A stretch of DNA of 64,000 bases from Neptuniibacter pectenicola (GCF_001597735.1 NZ_LUTS01000002.1:1-64000); one strand, 5' to 3'; numbered from the stretch's first letter, positions 7,973 through 16,357 are shown. Made by a program: numbers and translations. Notes: a model not told the origin generated them from the sequence alone.

Positions 7973-10195
7973 ATGACGAATGATAATCAGTCCTCTCATA
8001 CTCAGGGGCGCTTAGCGGACGAAGAAGTAATCGATCTTCAGCAATACTGGCGCACATTGATGCGTAATAAGTGGGGCATTTTAGGCTTTGCGCTTGCTAT
8101 TACTGTGTTGACCATTCTGGTTGTTTTTTCTATGAAGCCGGTCTATAAAGCGACGGCGACTTTGTTAATTGAAAGTCAGCAAGCAAACGTTGTTTCGATT
8201 GAAGAGGTTTATGGTCTTGATAAGAGTAATAGTGAATATTTTTTAACTCAATTTGAGATTATTAAATCGAGACGTTTGGCTGAAAAAGTTGTTAAAAAGT
8301 TATCATTACAAGAACATCCTGAGTTTAATCAAGAGCCATTCTTATCGTTTAATTGGCGTGAGATGCTGCCCTTTGATCTGCCTGAAAATGATGACGCAGC
8401 CGGTATGTCGGCTGCAGAAGTTGAACGCATTGTTCTGAATAAGTTTATTGATGGCTTTAGCGCGCGTTTAGCGATTGTGCCTATCCGGAAAACCCAATTA
8501 GTTAAGATCTCATTTGAAGCGAATGATCCTAAGCTTGCTGCTGATGTGGCTAATGCGATTGGTGTGGCGTACATAGAGAGTAATTTAGAAGCTAAGCTTG
8601 AAGTAACGATGCAGGCTTCCTCATGGTTGAGTGAGCGCTTAGGAGGGTTAAAGGCAGACGTTAATGCGGCCGAAAAAGCGCTACAGGATTTTCTGGATGC
8701 TGAAAATTTAGTGGGTGAAGAGGGCGGCACTACTATTGCAAATAAAGAGCTAGAGCTCATTTCGTCTAAACATATTGAAGCTAAGCGTGATCGTTTAAAT
8801 TTAGAAAGCCACTACAATCAGATTCAGGCTGCAAAAGGTTCTGTTCGTCTTTATGAGCTGGTGCCTGGGGTCTTGCAAGACCGCACGGTGCAAGAGTTTA
8901 AGCGTCAATTGCTTGAGGTTGAGCTGAAGCGCTCCGATCTTGCCAAGCGTTATGGTTCAAAACACCCGAGTATGATAGCTGTGCAGTCTGAAGTGGCGAA
9001 TGCGCGTAATTCATTAAATAGCCAGATTAAAAGCGTTATTAATGGCATTAAAAGTGATTATCAAGCGGCGTTAGCCAGTGAAAGATCGTTAGAAAAGGCA
9101 TTGGCGCGTACGCGTGAAGGGCTTCAGGTTTTGGGGCGGAAAGAGTACAAGCGTAAAGAGTTAGAGAACGAGGCCGAGTCTAAACGAGCAGTTTACGATA
9201 CTTTCTTGCAGCGCTTTAATGAAACCAATGCAACGGGTGATTTGAACTCCGCTAACGCACGTATTATTGACCCGGCCATTGTTCCTTCGTTACCCGAAAA
9301 GCCAAAGAAGAAATTAATCATCGTGGCTGCATTTGTAGCCAGTTTAATGTTTGGTGTAGTGTTCGCCTTTTTGCTTGAAGCGTTGAATAACACCATACAG
9401 ACTGCTCGAGATGTGGAAAGTAAGTTGTCGGCTACGTTGCTGGGTGTGTTGCCTTTGCTGAAGCAGGATAAAAAGAATCCTCATCCCTCCTACCGTGAAT
9501 TCCTTGAGAGTAATCACTCTTCGTTTGCAGAGTCTGTCCGTACGATTAGGACCGGCATAGTGCTGTCTGCGTTGGATAATCCACATAAAGTATTGGCAGT
9601 GACCTCGACTATGCCTGATGAGGGGAAAACCTCAGTGGCTATTAATATGGCGTTTGCGCTGGGGCAGATGGAAAAGGTTTTATTGATTGGTGCGGATATG
9701 CGTCGACCGGCGTTTAATAAAGCGTTAGGTATTGATAAACACGCGATTGGTTTATCTAATTTTGTGGCAGGAACCGCCAAGCTTGAAGATTGTATTCAGC
9801 ATTTGGACGAGGGTGGAATTGACGTGTTACCTGCGGGTACTATTCCGCCAAATCCGTTGGAGCTTTTATCGTCTCAGCGTTTTTCCAAGGCGTTAAGGGT
9901 GCTTGAAGGGCAGTATGATCGTATTGTTATTGATACGGCGCCTTCCCAGTCAGTAAGCGATGCGATGGTTATCTCTCCTTTGGTTGGGGGGATGATCTAT
10001 GTTGTTAAAGCGGATTCCACGACCTATCAGCAGGCTAAAGCGGGTATTAAGCGTCTTAAGGATGTGAATGCGCCGTTGATTGGTGTCGTGCTGAACCAAG
10101 TAAATACGAAAAAAGCAGCGAAGTATTACGGTGGTGACTATGGTGGCTACTACGATACCTATGGCTATGCTGAGGATAGTAAAAATACGGCATGA
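7973..10195 (+). CDS. Wzc-like chain-length regulator / BY-kinase
   Basis: The 740-residue inner-membrane protein fuses a Wzz domain to a bacterial tyrosine kinase. Transmembrane helix 1 is at about 35-53 and helix 2 at about 443-465, after a periplasmic coiled-coil region (about 200-420). The cytoplasmic kinase has Walker A (TSTMPDEGKTS, Lys near 551), Walker A' at 569-578 and Walker B (IVIDTAPSQ). A tyrosine-rich tail holds seven Tyr in KYYGGDYGGYYDTYGY. Walker A' reads VLLIGADMRRP; the usual first Asp of the DxD is Gly573, while Asp575 is kept. The family controls polymer length and export by cycles of autophosphorylation. The PHP phosphatase gene overlaps its stop codon by four bases, which fits a kinase/phosphatase pair. 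Confidence 0.93.
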   Translation: MTNDNQSSHTQGRLADEEVIDLQQYWRTLMRNKWGILGFALAITVLTILVVFSMKPVYKATATLLIESQQANVVSIEEVYGLDKSNSEYFLTQFEIIKSRRLAEKVVKKLSLQEHPEFNQEPFLSFNWREMLPFDLPENDDAAGMSAAEVERIVLNKFIDGFSARLAIVPIRKTQLVKISFEANDPKLAADVANAIGVAYIESNLEAKLEVTMQASSWLSERLGGLKADVNAAEKALQDFLDAENLVGEEGGTTIANKELELISSKHIEAKRDRLNLESHYNQIQAAKGSVRLYELVPGVLQDRTVQEFKRQLLEVELKRSDLAKRYGSKHPSMIAVQSEVANARNSLNSQIKSVINGIKSDYQAALASERSLEKALARTREGLQVLGRKEYKRKELENEAESKRAVYDTFLQRFNETNATGDLNSANARIIDPAIVPSLPEKPKKKLIIVAAFVASLMFGVVFAFLLEALNNTIQTARDVESKLSATLLGVLPLLKQDKKNPHPSYREFLESNHSSFAESVRTIRTGIVLSALDNPHKVLAVTSTMPDEGKTSVAINMAFALGQMEKVLLIGADMRRPAFNKALGIDKHAIGLSNFVAGTAKLEDCIQHLDEGGIDVLPAGTIPPNPLELLSSQRFSKALRVLEGQYDRIVIDTAPSQSVSDAMVISPLVGGMIYVVKADSTTYQQAKAGIKRLKDVNAPLIGVVLNQVNTKKAAKYYGGDYGGYYDTYGYAEDSKNTA

Positions 10196-10911
10196 TTGAT
10201 CTGCATTGCCACTTATTGCCAGGTATTGATGACGGAGCCTCTTCTATGGAAGAGGCTCTTTCGCTTGCCCGTCTTGCGGTGAATGATGGGATTACTCATA
10301 TGGTGGTGACGCCCCATGTGCACCCTGGGCGGTATGAAAATGATGTGCGCTCAATTCGTCCTGTATTTGAGGCGTTTCAAGCCGCGTTGGTTGAAAATGA
10401 TATCCTGCTGAGTGTGAAGGCGGCAGGTGAGGTTCGCTTGTCTGTTGAGGTGCTAACGATGTTTGCCGCCGGTCAGTTGCCCTTTTTGGGTGAGTGGGAT
10501 GGGAAAAAGGTAATGCTCCTTGAGCTTCCACACAGTCATGTGCCGCCGGGGAGCGATAAGTTAGTTAAGTGGTTGCTGGATCGTGGTGTATTGCCCATGA
10601 TTGCGCACCCTGAGCGGAACAAAGGCATTATGGCTGATGTTACTAAGCTCGCTCCTTTTATTGAGATGGGGTGTTTGTTTCAGTTAACAGCGATGTCGGT
10701 TTCAGGTGGTTTTGGTGTTGAGGCTAAACGTTTATCTGATCAGATGCTGGATAATGGCTGGGTAACGGTGATTGCATCCGATGGCCATAATTGTGATCGT
10801 AGACCGCCGGTATTGTCCGAGGCGGTGCGCTCGGCGGCTGAGTTGATTGGCGATAGTGAGGCGAGACGCTTAGTGTGGGGTAACCCTGCGAAAATAATAG
10901 GGGTTTATTAA
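10192..10911 (+). CDS. CpsB/YwqE-type PHP tyrosine-protein phosphatase
   Basis: The 239-residue protein belongs to the PHP metal-dependent phosphatase family. It opens with MIDLHCHLLPGIDDGASSMEEAL, the metal-binding HxH motif of CpsB/CapC/YwqE enzymes. It continues with VVTPHVHPG (about residues 39-47), MIAHPERN and ASDGHNCDRRPP near the C-terminus, all metal-ligand motifs. It is expected to dephosphorylate the tyrosine tail of the Wzc-like kinase encoded immediately upstream. It replaces the low-molecular-weight phosphatase (Wzb) seen in E. coli. The ATG overlaps the kinase stop as ATGA, indicating translational coupling. Confidence 0.92.
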   Translation: MIDLHCHLLPGIDDGASSMEEALSLARLAVNDGITHMVVTPHVHPGRYENDVRSIRPVFEAFQAALVENDILLSVKAAGEVRLSVEVLTMFAAGQLPFLGEWDGKKVMLLELPHSHVPPGSDKLVKWLLDRGVLPMIAHPERNKGIMADVTKLAPFIEMGCLFQLTAMSVSGGFGVEAKRLSDQMLDNGWVTVIASDGHNCDRRPPVLSEAVRSAAELIGDSEARRLVWGNPAKIIGVY

Positions 10912-11640
10912 GTGGCTGATAGTGCAGTGGCTCAACCGGGGAGTGACGCGGAAATCTTGCGTTCATCTAAGCGTTCTGGTGTTGTTTACGTGTTTGTCTG
11001 TGGGTTGATCTCTGTTGCTTTGCTCGGTATTTATGTTGTTTTTTCGTGGGGTATGGGGGACCTGTATGGTTACAAGGTTCGCTATGCGTTAGAGCAGTGG
11101 CAAGAAAAACCCGCCTTTCCTTCCGTGGAAGAGGTTGCTGTTACGCTTGCGGATGTGGATTCCGCCTTGCGTTGGGAGGGTGATAACCCTGAGTATGTGG
11201 AGCTGAAGGGGCGTGTGCTTTACTACCGCGCGCTTGTTGTAGGTTTTAATGAACAGGGCCTTGTGGATATTGCAGAGGCAAAGGCGCTTCACCAGAAAGC
11301 GATTAGTTTAAGACCACGTTGGCCTTATAGTTGGGCTAATTTAGTGTTGGTAAAAGCTTATTTGAATGAGTTTGATGAAGAGTATCATCAAGCGCTGATC
11401 AGTGCGGTTACATACGGTCCTTGGGAGAAGTCAGTTCATTTGACTTTGGCGCATGCGGCGGCCCTTTCTTGGCCCTCCTTATCCCTAGAGCAGAAGCGTC
11501 TGTTTGCCCGTAATATTGAGCGTGGCATGGTGCGTACGCTGCCTGAAGTGGGTGCTATTTTGTCGGCGTATCAAAAAAAATCCTCTATTTGTGCCTATTT
11601 AACGCGTGATCATCTACAGAATAAGCTCTGTTCCTCTTAA
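10912..11640 (+). CDS. VpsP-like single-TM polysaccharide operon protein
   Basis: The 242-residue protein starts with GTG directly after the TAA of the phosphatase gene, so it belongs to the operon. It has a short cytoplasmic N-terminus and one transmembrane helix (about 26-47, VVYVFVCGLISVALLGIYVVF). The soluble part has a TPR-like repeat pattern (ALRWEGDNPEYVELKGRVLYY, then AKALHQKAISLRPRWPYSW). Layout and context resemble VpsP-family proteins of Vibrio polysaccharide loci, whose biochemical role is not established to my knowledge. A scaffold for the export or synthesis complex is a reasonable guess. The family call is from memory of architecture, not from an alignment. Confidence 0.6.
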   Translation: MADSAVAQPGSDAEILRSSKRSGVVYVFVCGLISVALLGIYVVFSWGMGDLYGYKVRYALEQWQEKPAFPSVEEVAVTLADVDSALRWEGDNPEYVELKGRVLYYRALVVGFNEQGLVDIAEAKALHQKAISLRPRWPYSWANLVLVKAYLNEFDEEYHQALISAVTYGPWEKSVHLTLAHAAALSWPSLSLEQKRLFARNIERGMVRTLPEVGAILSAYQKKSSICAYLTRDHLQNKLCSS

Positions 11641-11695
11641 GTATTGTGCCCTTTTTCTGGTAGTCTTCCTCCTTTCTTTACGTTAGTTGTCTCTT

Positions 11696-12271
11696 ATGGA
11701 ACTTATCGAACCTTTTGTTAAAGTGTTTTTATTGGTGTTTTTGGCTGAGTTTGGCGATAAAAGTCAGCTTGTTTGCATGACGCTGTCAGCACGGTATCGT
11801 GCCATCCCGGTATTGGTTGGGAGTGTGTTGGCTTTTTCTGTGTTGAATGCCTTAGCCGCCGTTTTTGGGGCTGCGTTGAGTGCTTATTTGCCGCAGGCGT
11901 TGATCTTTTTTACTGTGGGGTTGCTGTTCTTTGTCTTTGGGGTTCAGTCCTTTATGGCGGGTGATGACGAAGGTGAAGAACGCGTTACTGTAGGTAAGCA
12001 TCTTGTTGTCTCCGTATTTGTACTGATTTTTTTAGCCGAGTTAGGTGATAAAACACAGTTGGCTATTGCAGGGATGGCGGCTGTTGAGCAGGCTTGGGTT
12101 GTTTGGTTGGCGGGTACGGTCGCATTGGGACTGACGACGGTGATAGGCATAGGCTGTGGTCGGGTCTTGCTGACAAGGGTGCCTATTGCCTTGATTCATC
12201 GGGGCGCGGGTATCTTGTTTATGGTGTTTGCGGGAATTGCGTTTTTTCAGTTATATCAATCATTAATCTAG
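11696..12271 (+). CDS. GDT1/TMEM165 (UPF0016) cation transporter
   Basis: The 191-residue, six-helix membrane protein has the two signature E-x-G-D-(K/R) motifs of the GDT1/TMEM165 family: AEFGDKSQL in the first half and AELGDKTQL in the second, an internal duplication. Bacterial members such as MneA of Vibrio cholerae export Mn2+; eukaryotic members move Ca2+/Mn2+. I chose the ATG at 11696; a TTG at 11687 would add three residues. There is no room for a yybP-ykoY manganese riboswitch in the 55 bp after the EPS operon, so expression may depend on upstream read-through. Confidence 0.88.
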   Translation: MELIEPFVKVFLLVFLAEFGDKSQLVCMTLSARYRAIPVLVGSVLAFSVLNALAAVFGAALSAYLPQALIFFTVGLLFFVFGVQSFMAGDDEGEERVTVGKHLVVSVFVLIFLAELGDKTQLAIAGMAAVEQAWVVWLAGTVALGLTTVIGIGCGRVLLTRVPIALIHRGAGILFMVFAGIAFFQLYQSLI

Positions 12272-12283
12272 GCGGTGATCTGT

Positions 12284-12637
12284 ATGGTTCAGGGTTTTCT
12301 TATTTTGCTTTTTTGTCAGCTGCTAGGTGAGTGCTTGGTAACATGGTTAGCGGTGTCTATTCCTGGCTCAGTAGTGGGTATGATCCTGCTGCTTGTAGGG
12401 TTGATGATTTACAAAAAAGTGCCTGATGGGCTTAGATCGACCAGTGAGGGGTTATTAAAAATACTGCCCCTTTTGTTGGTGCCGGCGGGGGTTGGGTTGA
12501 TGCGATATTTTGGCGTGTTGTCCGCCTATTGGTATCAGTTGCTGATTATTTTGTTTGTGAGCACCTTAGTGACCATGTTAGTCGTTGCGGCGTTATTGCG
12601 GCTTATGTCGCAAGAAAAGCATGAAGAGGGTCATTGA
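12284..12637 (+). CDS. lrgA: CidA/LrgA holin-like family protein
   Basis: This four-helix membrane protein of 117 residues has the family hallmarks: LLFCQLLGECL in helix 1, VSIPGSVVGMILLLVGL in helix 2, and LLKILPLLLVPAGVGLM in the third helix. CidA/LrgA proteins form a pair with LrgB/CidB proteins; they were proposed as holin/antiholin-like regulators of autolysis and later linked to pyruvate or glycolate movement. The ATG at 12284 is preceded by AGGCGG at a good distance, so it is preferred over the GTG at 12275. The stop overlaps the start region of lrgB, indicating co-translation. Confidence 0.88.
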   Translation: MVQGFLILLFCQLLGECLVTWLAVSIPGSVVGMILLLVGLMIYKKVPDGLRSTSEGLLKILPLLLVPAGVGLMRYFGVLSAYWYQLLIILFVSTLVTMLVVAALLRLMSQEKHEEGH

Positions 12638-12639
12638 TA

Positions 12640-13344
12640 ATGCATTGGTCTCATTTTCAAACACTGCCTGTTTTGTGGTTGGTCGTTACGTTAGCGGTAT
12701 TCCTCGTGGCCTCTTGGTTTAATGCGCGCATGGGAAAAACGCCGTTTTTACACCCTGTATTGGTCTCTCTCTCCTTGATTATTGTTGTGCTGTTGGCGAC
12801 AGAAACTGATTATGAAACTTATATGTTGGGTGGGCAGTATATACACCTCCTCTTAGGCCCAGCGGTCGTCGCGTTGGCGATCCCTTTGTACGATAATTTG
12901 GCAACCGTGAAGCGATTGCTTATACCGCTTGTGGTAGGGTGTGTTTCGGGTGCGATTGTCGCCTCAGTCTCTGCGATTATGTTGGGTATGTGGTTTGGGC
13001 TAAGTGATCAGTTATTGCTTACACTTGCGCCGAAATCGGTTACCTCGCCTATTGCTATCGCAATTGCGGAAAAGATCGGTGGTTTTCCTTCGCTTGCGGC
13101 GGGTTTAGTGTTGATTACGGGGGCGATCGGTTGTGTGATTGCGCCGGTGGTTTATCGCTTGCTTAGGATTGAAGATGAATCGGTTAAAGGATTTGTTTTA
13201 GGCGTGGGAGCCCATGCGATGGGAACGGCTTTTGCCTTTGAATACGGCATGGTTGCTGGTGCGTTTGGTGGTTTGGCGATGGGAATGACCGGCGCTTTTA
13301 CGGCGTTTTTTCTGCCGATATTGATTCCTATTATCGGTTTGTAG
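12640..13344 (+). CDS. lrgB: LrgB family protein
   Basis: The 234-residue polytopic membrane protein is the partner of LrgA. Conserved stretches are LGPAVVALAIPLYDN, LAPKSVTSPIAIAIAEKIGG and GVGAHAMGTAFAFE. These are the strongest signatures of the LrgB/CidB/PLGG1 family; the plant member PLGG1 transports glycolate and glycerate across the plastid envelope. I use the ATG at 12640; a TTG at 12634 overlaps the lrgA stop. The pair ends at a strong terminator (13363-13389), so TMEM165-lrgA-lrgB may form a unit. Confidence 0.92.
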   Translation: MHWSHFQTLPVLWLVVTLAVFLVASWFNARMGKTPFLHPVLVSLSLIIVVLLATETDYETYMLGGQYIHLLLGPAVVALAIPLYDNLATVKRLLIPLVVGCVSGAIVASVSAIMLGMWFGLSDQLLLTLAPKSVTSPIAIAIAEKIGGFPSLAAGLVLITGAIGCVIAPVVYRLLRIEDESVKGFVLGVGAHAMGTAFAFEYGMVAGAFGGLAMGMTGAFTAFFLPILIPIIGL

Positions 13345-13362
13345 AGCAGGGCTTAGGTAATG

Positions 13363-13389
13363 GCGCTCACCTTTGAGCGCTATTTTTTT
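13363..13389 (+). terminator. rho-independent terminator after lrgB
   Basis: GCGCTCA-CCTT-TGAGCGC forms a perfect 7-bp stem, followed by TATTTTTTT. It separates the lrgAB unit from zapE. Confidence 0.85.
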
Positions 13390-13491
13390 GCCTAACGGCG
13401 TTGTCTACCCTCCTTATGTTGCATTTGCTAAATGGGGCATTCATCGGTAAAGTTCGCGCTGGTTGAAACCTATTCAGATTGGCAGCTAGAC

Positions 13492-14601
13492 ATGACCCCA
13501 TTAGAACGATACAAGCTTGACCTTCAGCGTGATGATTTCTCTTATGATCCGGCACAAGAGATAGCGGTAGAAAATCTTCAGCGCCTGTATGACGATTTGT
13601 TGGCAAAGAAAGACACGCCAAAAGTTGGTTTGATGGGGCGCTTGAAAGGTAAGTTTAAAAAACCAGACGTGGAAGCGCCTATCAAGGGGCTGTATTTCTG
13701 GGGTGGTGTGGGGCGCGGTAAAACCTATCTTATGGATACGTTTTATGACAGCTTGCCGTTTGAGCAGAAGATGCGTACGCATTTCCATCGGTTTATGCAG
13801 CGTGTGCATCAGGAACTTAAAGAGTTAGACGGTACGGCTAATCCGTTGGTTGAGATTGGTAGAAAGTATGCGAGCGAAACGCGTATTATTTGCTTTGATG
13901 AGTTTTTTGTTACCGATATTACCGATGCCATGATTTTAAGTAGCTTGTTACAGGAGCTGTTTAATAACGGGGTGGCTTTGGTAGCAACATCTAATATCGT
14001 GCCTGATGGCCTTTATAAGGATGGTTTGCAGCGAGCGCGTTTTTTGCCTGCGATCGATATGCTGAATCGTTATACGGATGTTATCAATGTCGACGGAGGG
14101 GTTGATTACCGGTTGCGCGCTTTAGAGCAGGCGGAGCTCTATCACTGTCCATTAGATGAAAAGGCTGATGCGAGTTTAAATCGTAGTTTTGAAAGTTTAG
14201 TGCCTGATCTTGATGAAGTTAGTGAAAACGAAGTGATTGAGATTAATGGACGAGAGATGAAAGCTCGCCGTTGTTGTGAAGATGTGATTTGGTTTGATTT
14301 TCCTGATATTTGTGAAGGGCCACGTTCACAAAATGACTATATAGAGCTGGCTAAGCTTTTTCATGCGGTCATGGTGGGGAATGTGCCTCAGCTTGGTCGG
14401 TCCAATGATGATGCTGCTCGACGTTTTATTAATATGGTCGATGAGTTTTATGATAGTGGGGTTAAGCTGATTTTAAGTGCTGAAAAACCAATCCATGAGA
14501 TTTACTCTGAAGGGCGGTTAGAGTTTGAGATTCAGCGTACCCAGAGCCGTTTGTTAGAGATGCAGTCACACGAATATTTGGCGCGTGAACATCGCGTTTA
14601 G
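13492..14601 (+). CDS. zapE: cell division protein ZapE (AFG1-like ATPase)
   Basis: The 369-residue P-loop ATPase begins MTPLERYKLDL, as in E. coli ZapE (375 residues), so I chose the ATG at 13492 over an in-frame ATG at 13432 that would add 20 residues. Walker A is GGVGRGKT and Walker B is IICFDEFFVTD. TSNIVPDGLYKDGLQRARFLP is the conserved AFG1 segment. In E. coli, ZapE associates with the Z-ring and reduces FtsZ bundling during late constriction or stress. It stands alone between terminators, upstream of rplM, an order shared with pseudomonads. Confidence 0.93.
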   Translation: MTPLERYKLDLQRDDFSYDPAQEIAVENLQRLYDDLLAKKDTPKVGLMGRLKGKFKKPDVEAPIKGLYFWGGVGRGKTYLMDTFYDSLPFEQKMRTHFHRFMQRVHQELKELDGTANPLVEIGRKYASETRIICFDEFFVTDITDAMILSSLLQELFNNGVALVATSNIVPDGLYKDGLQRARFLPAIDMLNRYTDVINVDGGVDYRLRALEQAELYHCPLDEKADASLNRSFESLVPDLDEVSENEVIEINGREMKARRCCEDVIWFDFPDICEGPRSQNDYIELAKLFHAVMVGNVPQLGRSNDDAARRFINMVDEFYDSGVKLILSAEKPIHEIYSEGRLEFEIQRTQSRLLEMQSHEYLAREHRV

Positions 14602-14617
14602 TGATCGGTTTTATTGG

Positions 14618-14641
14618 AAAGCACCTTCGGGTGCTTTTTTT
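14618..14641 (+). terminator. rho-independent terminator after zapE
   Basis: AAAGCACC-TTCG-GGTGCTTT closes on a stable UUCG tetraloop and runs into seven T residues, 16 bp after the zapE stop. Confidence 0.92.
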
Positions 14642-14678
14642 ATGCGTGGAGAAAACCTTACTCTGACCGAAGAGTTAG

Positions 14679-15170
14679 GCGCGTAATTTATTTGCTCTGG
14701 CACCCGTTCCGGGCATAAAGGGTGAGCGCCTACAGGGTGTATTTGTAGGAGGCCAGCCCTCTGGCTGAAGGTGGTTGTGTTTTGATTGGGTTGGGTGCGT
14801 AATTCATTCGCTCTGGCACCCGTTCCGAGCATAAAGGGTGAGCTCCTACGGGTGCATTTGTAGGAGGCCAGCCCTCTGGCCGAAGGGTTGTGGTTTCGAG
14901 CGTAATTCATTCGCTCTGGCACCCGTTCCGGGCATAAAGGGTGAGCTCCTACAACTTGTGTGTTGAAGGCTATCTGCACGATGCTTCGCTCTGGCACCCG
15001 TTCCGGGCATAAAGGGTGAGTATCTACAGGGTGCTTTTGTAGGAGGCCCGCCCCTGGCCGAAGGGTTGTGGTTTCGAGCGTAATTCATTCGCTCTGGCAC
15101 CCGTTCCGGGCATAAAGGGTGAGCTCCTGCAGGGGGGGGGTGTAGGGTAGGAGGTCGGTCTTCTGGCCGA
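14679..15170. repeat. REP/BIME-like composite repeat array 2
   Basis: This array has the same family as positions 1-508. TGTAGGAGGCC modules start at 14744, 14859 and 15038, with a diverged copy at about 15146. Full 95-bp units with TGTAGGAG...CTCCTACA ends lie at 14859-14953 and 15038-15131. CACCCGTTCCGGGCATAAAG is present in most units. A run of nine G residues (15132-15140) interrupts the last junction. The array fills the interval between the zapE terminator and the rplM promoter and contains no credible gene. Minus-strand open frames across it are by-products of repetition. Confidence 0.85.
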
Positions 15171-15209
15171 ACATTAGGGCGCTGTGGCTTAGTTTGTTGG
15201 AAATATATC

Positions 15210-15238
15210 TTGCGGTCGTCTTTGTCCATCATTATAAT
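15210..15238 (+). promoter_or_regulatory. sigma-70 promoter of rplM-rpsI
   Basis: TTGCGG (15210-15215) and a consensus TATAAT (15233-15238) are 17 bp apart. Transcription from about 15245 would give a leader of about 150 nt before rplM, containing two stem-loops. Confidence 0.75.
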
Positions 15239-15240
15239 GC

Positions 15241-15309
15241 GCGCTCCCAAGTTTAGGTGTTGCTTAAATTTTGGGCAAAAGCGCGTTGCTTAATCTTGGA
15301 TTAGGCAAC
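15241..15309 (+). promoter_or_regulatory. structured rplM leader, possible L13 autoregulation
   Basis: Two hairpins follow the promoter. GCGC/GCGC plus CCCAA/TTGGG enclose 15241-15284. GTTGCTTAATC-TTG-GATTAGGCAAC (15285-15309) is an 11-bp stem with one G-U pair. E. coli L13 represses its own operon through the rplM leader, so an analogous control is plausible. I cannot confirm sequence similarity to the E. coli element. Confidence 0.4.
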
Positions 15310-15393
15310 AAATAATTATAAGTCAGGTCGGTATTATCTAACGATATTTTGTTAGCTGATGCGAGATTTGAGTAAAGTTGAAAGGCTATACAG

Positions 15394-15822
15394 ATGAAAA
15401 CATTCGTCGCTAAGCCAGCCGAAGTAAAACGCGACTGGTACGTTGTTGACGCAGAAGGTAAAACTCTGGGTCGTCTGGCTACTGAAATTGCACGTCGTCT
15501 ACGTGGCAAGCATAAGCCAGTTTACACTCCGCACACTGATACTGGTGACTACATTGTAGTTATCAACGCTGAAAAAGTAGGCGTTACTGGTAACAAGCGT
15601 AAAGATAAAATGTACTACCACCACACTGGTTTTCCAGGTGGCTTGAAAGAAGCATCTTTCGAGAAAATGGTAGAGACTTTCCCTGAGCGTACTATTGAGC
15701 TTGCTGTTAAAGGCATGCTACCAAAAGGCCCATTGGGTCGCGCTATGTACACTAAGCTGAAAGTATATGCTGGTGCAGAACATCCGCACCAGGCTCAGCA
15801 GCCTAAAGAATTGAACATCTAA
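15394..15822 (+). CDS. rplM: 50S ribosomal protein L13
   Basis: At 142 residues this is the exact family length. It starts [20 protein letters not shown] and contains [41 protein letters not shown] and [20 protein letters not shown], the L13 signatures. L13 is an early-assembling 50S protein that binds 23S rRNA. It is co-transcribed with rpsI 14 bp downstream, the standard bacterial arrangement. Codon use is visibly more restricted than in neighbouring genes, as expected for high expression. Confidence 0.99.
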   Translation: MKTFVAKPAEVKRDWYVVDAEGKTLGRLATEIARRLRGKHKPVYTPHTDTGDYIVVINAEKVGVTGNKRKDKMYYHHTGFPGGLKEASFEKMVETFPERTIELAVKGMLPKGPLGRAMYTKLKVYAGAEHPHQAQQPKELNI

Positions 15823-15836
15823 GGGGAAGGAAGATT

Positions 15837-16229
15837 ATGTCTACTACACAGTATTACGGTACAGGTCGTCGTAAAACGTCTACTGCACGTGTTTTCCTAC
15901 GTCCAGGTACAGGTGTTATCACTATTAACAATCGCACTATCGAAGATTACTTCGGTCGTGAGACTGCACGTATGATCGTGCGTCAGCCACTAGAATTGAC
16001 AAACAACGGTGAGTCATTTGATGTTGTTGTTACTGTTAAAGGCGGTGGTGGTTTCGGTCAAGCGGGTGCAATTCGTCACGGTATTACACGTGCGTTGCTA
16101 GCCTTTGACGAGACTCTACGTCCTTCTCTTCGTGAAGCGGGTTATGTTACTCGTGATGCGCGTATGGTTGAACGTAAGAAAGTTGGTCTACGTAAAGCGC
16201 GTAAGAAACCACAGTTCTCAAAACGTTAA
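15837..16229 (+). CDS. rpsI: 30S ribosomal protein S9
   Basis: The 130-residue S9 is complete, from the [19 protein letters not shown] motif to the basic C-terminal tail [14 protein letters not shown]. That tail reaches the P-site tRNA anticodon loop in the 30S subunit. [19 protein letters not shown] is the family signature. An AAGGAAG ribosome-binding site lies 5 bp before the ATG. The gene ends 38 bp before a terminator stem. Confidence 0.99.
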   Translation: MSTTQYYGTGRRKTSTARVFLRPGTGVITINNRTIEDYFGRETARMIVRQPLELTNNGESFDVVVTVKGGGGFGQAGAIRHGITRALLAFDETLRPSLREAGYVTRDARMVERKKVGLRKARKKPQFSKR

Positions 16230-16267
16230 TTCGAATTCTCTGCGGAGTTTTTCGGATTCAGAAAAAG

Positions 16268-16301
16268 CGCCTGTCTCATTTTTGGGATGGGCGTTTTTTT
16301 T
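16268..16301 (+). terminator. rho-independent terminator after rpsI
   Basis: CGCCTGTCTC pairs with GGGATGGGCG over 10 bp including G-U pairs, with a T-rich loop and eight T residues after it. Confidence 0.85.
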
Positions 16302-16357
16302 GTGCTGTATCAAGTCAATACTTTGGCCTAATGTAGAGCGAAAAACAGTAATTCACC

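Noticed and set aside
11641-11695. Manganese riboswitch before the GDT1-type transporter
   Set aside because: Only 55 bp separate it from the EPS operon, too short for a yybP-ykoY element, and no hallmark motifs are visible.
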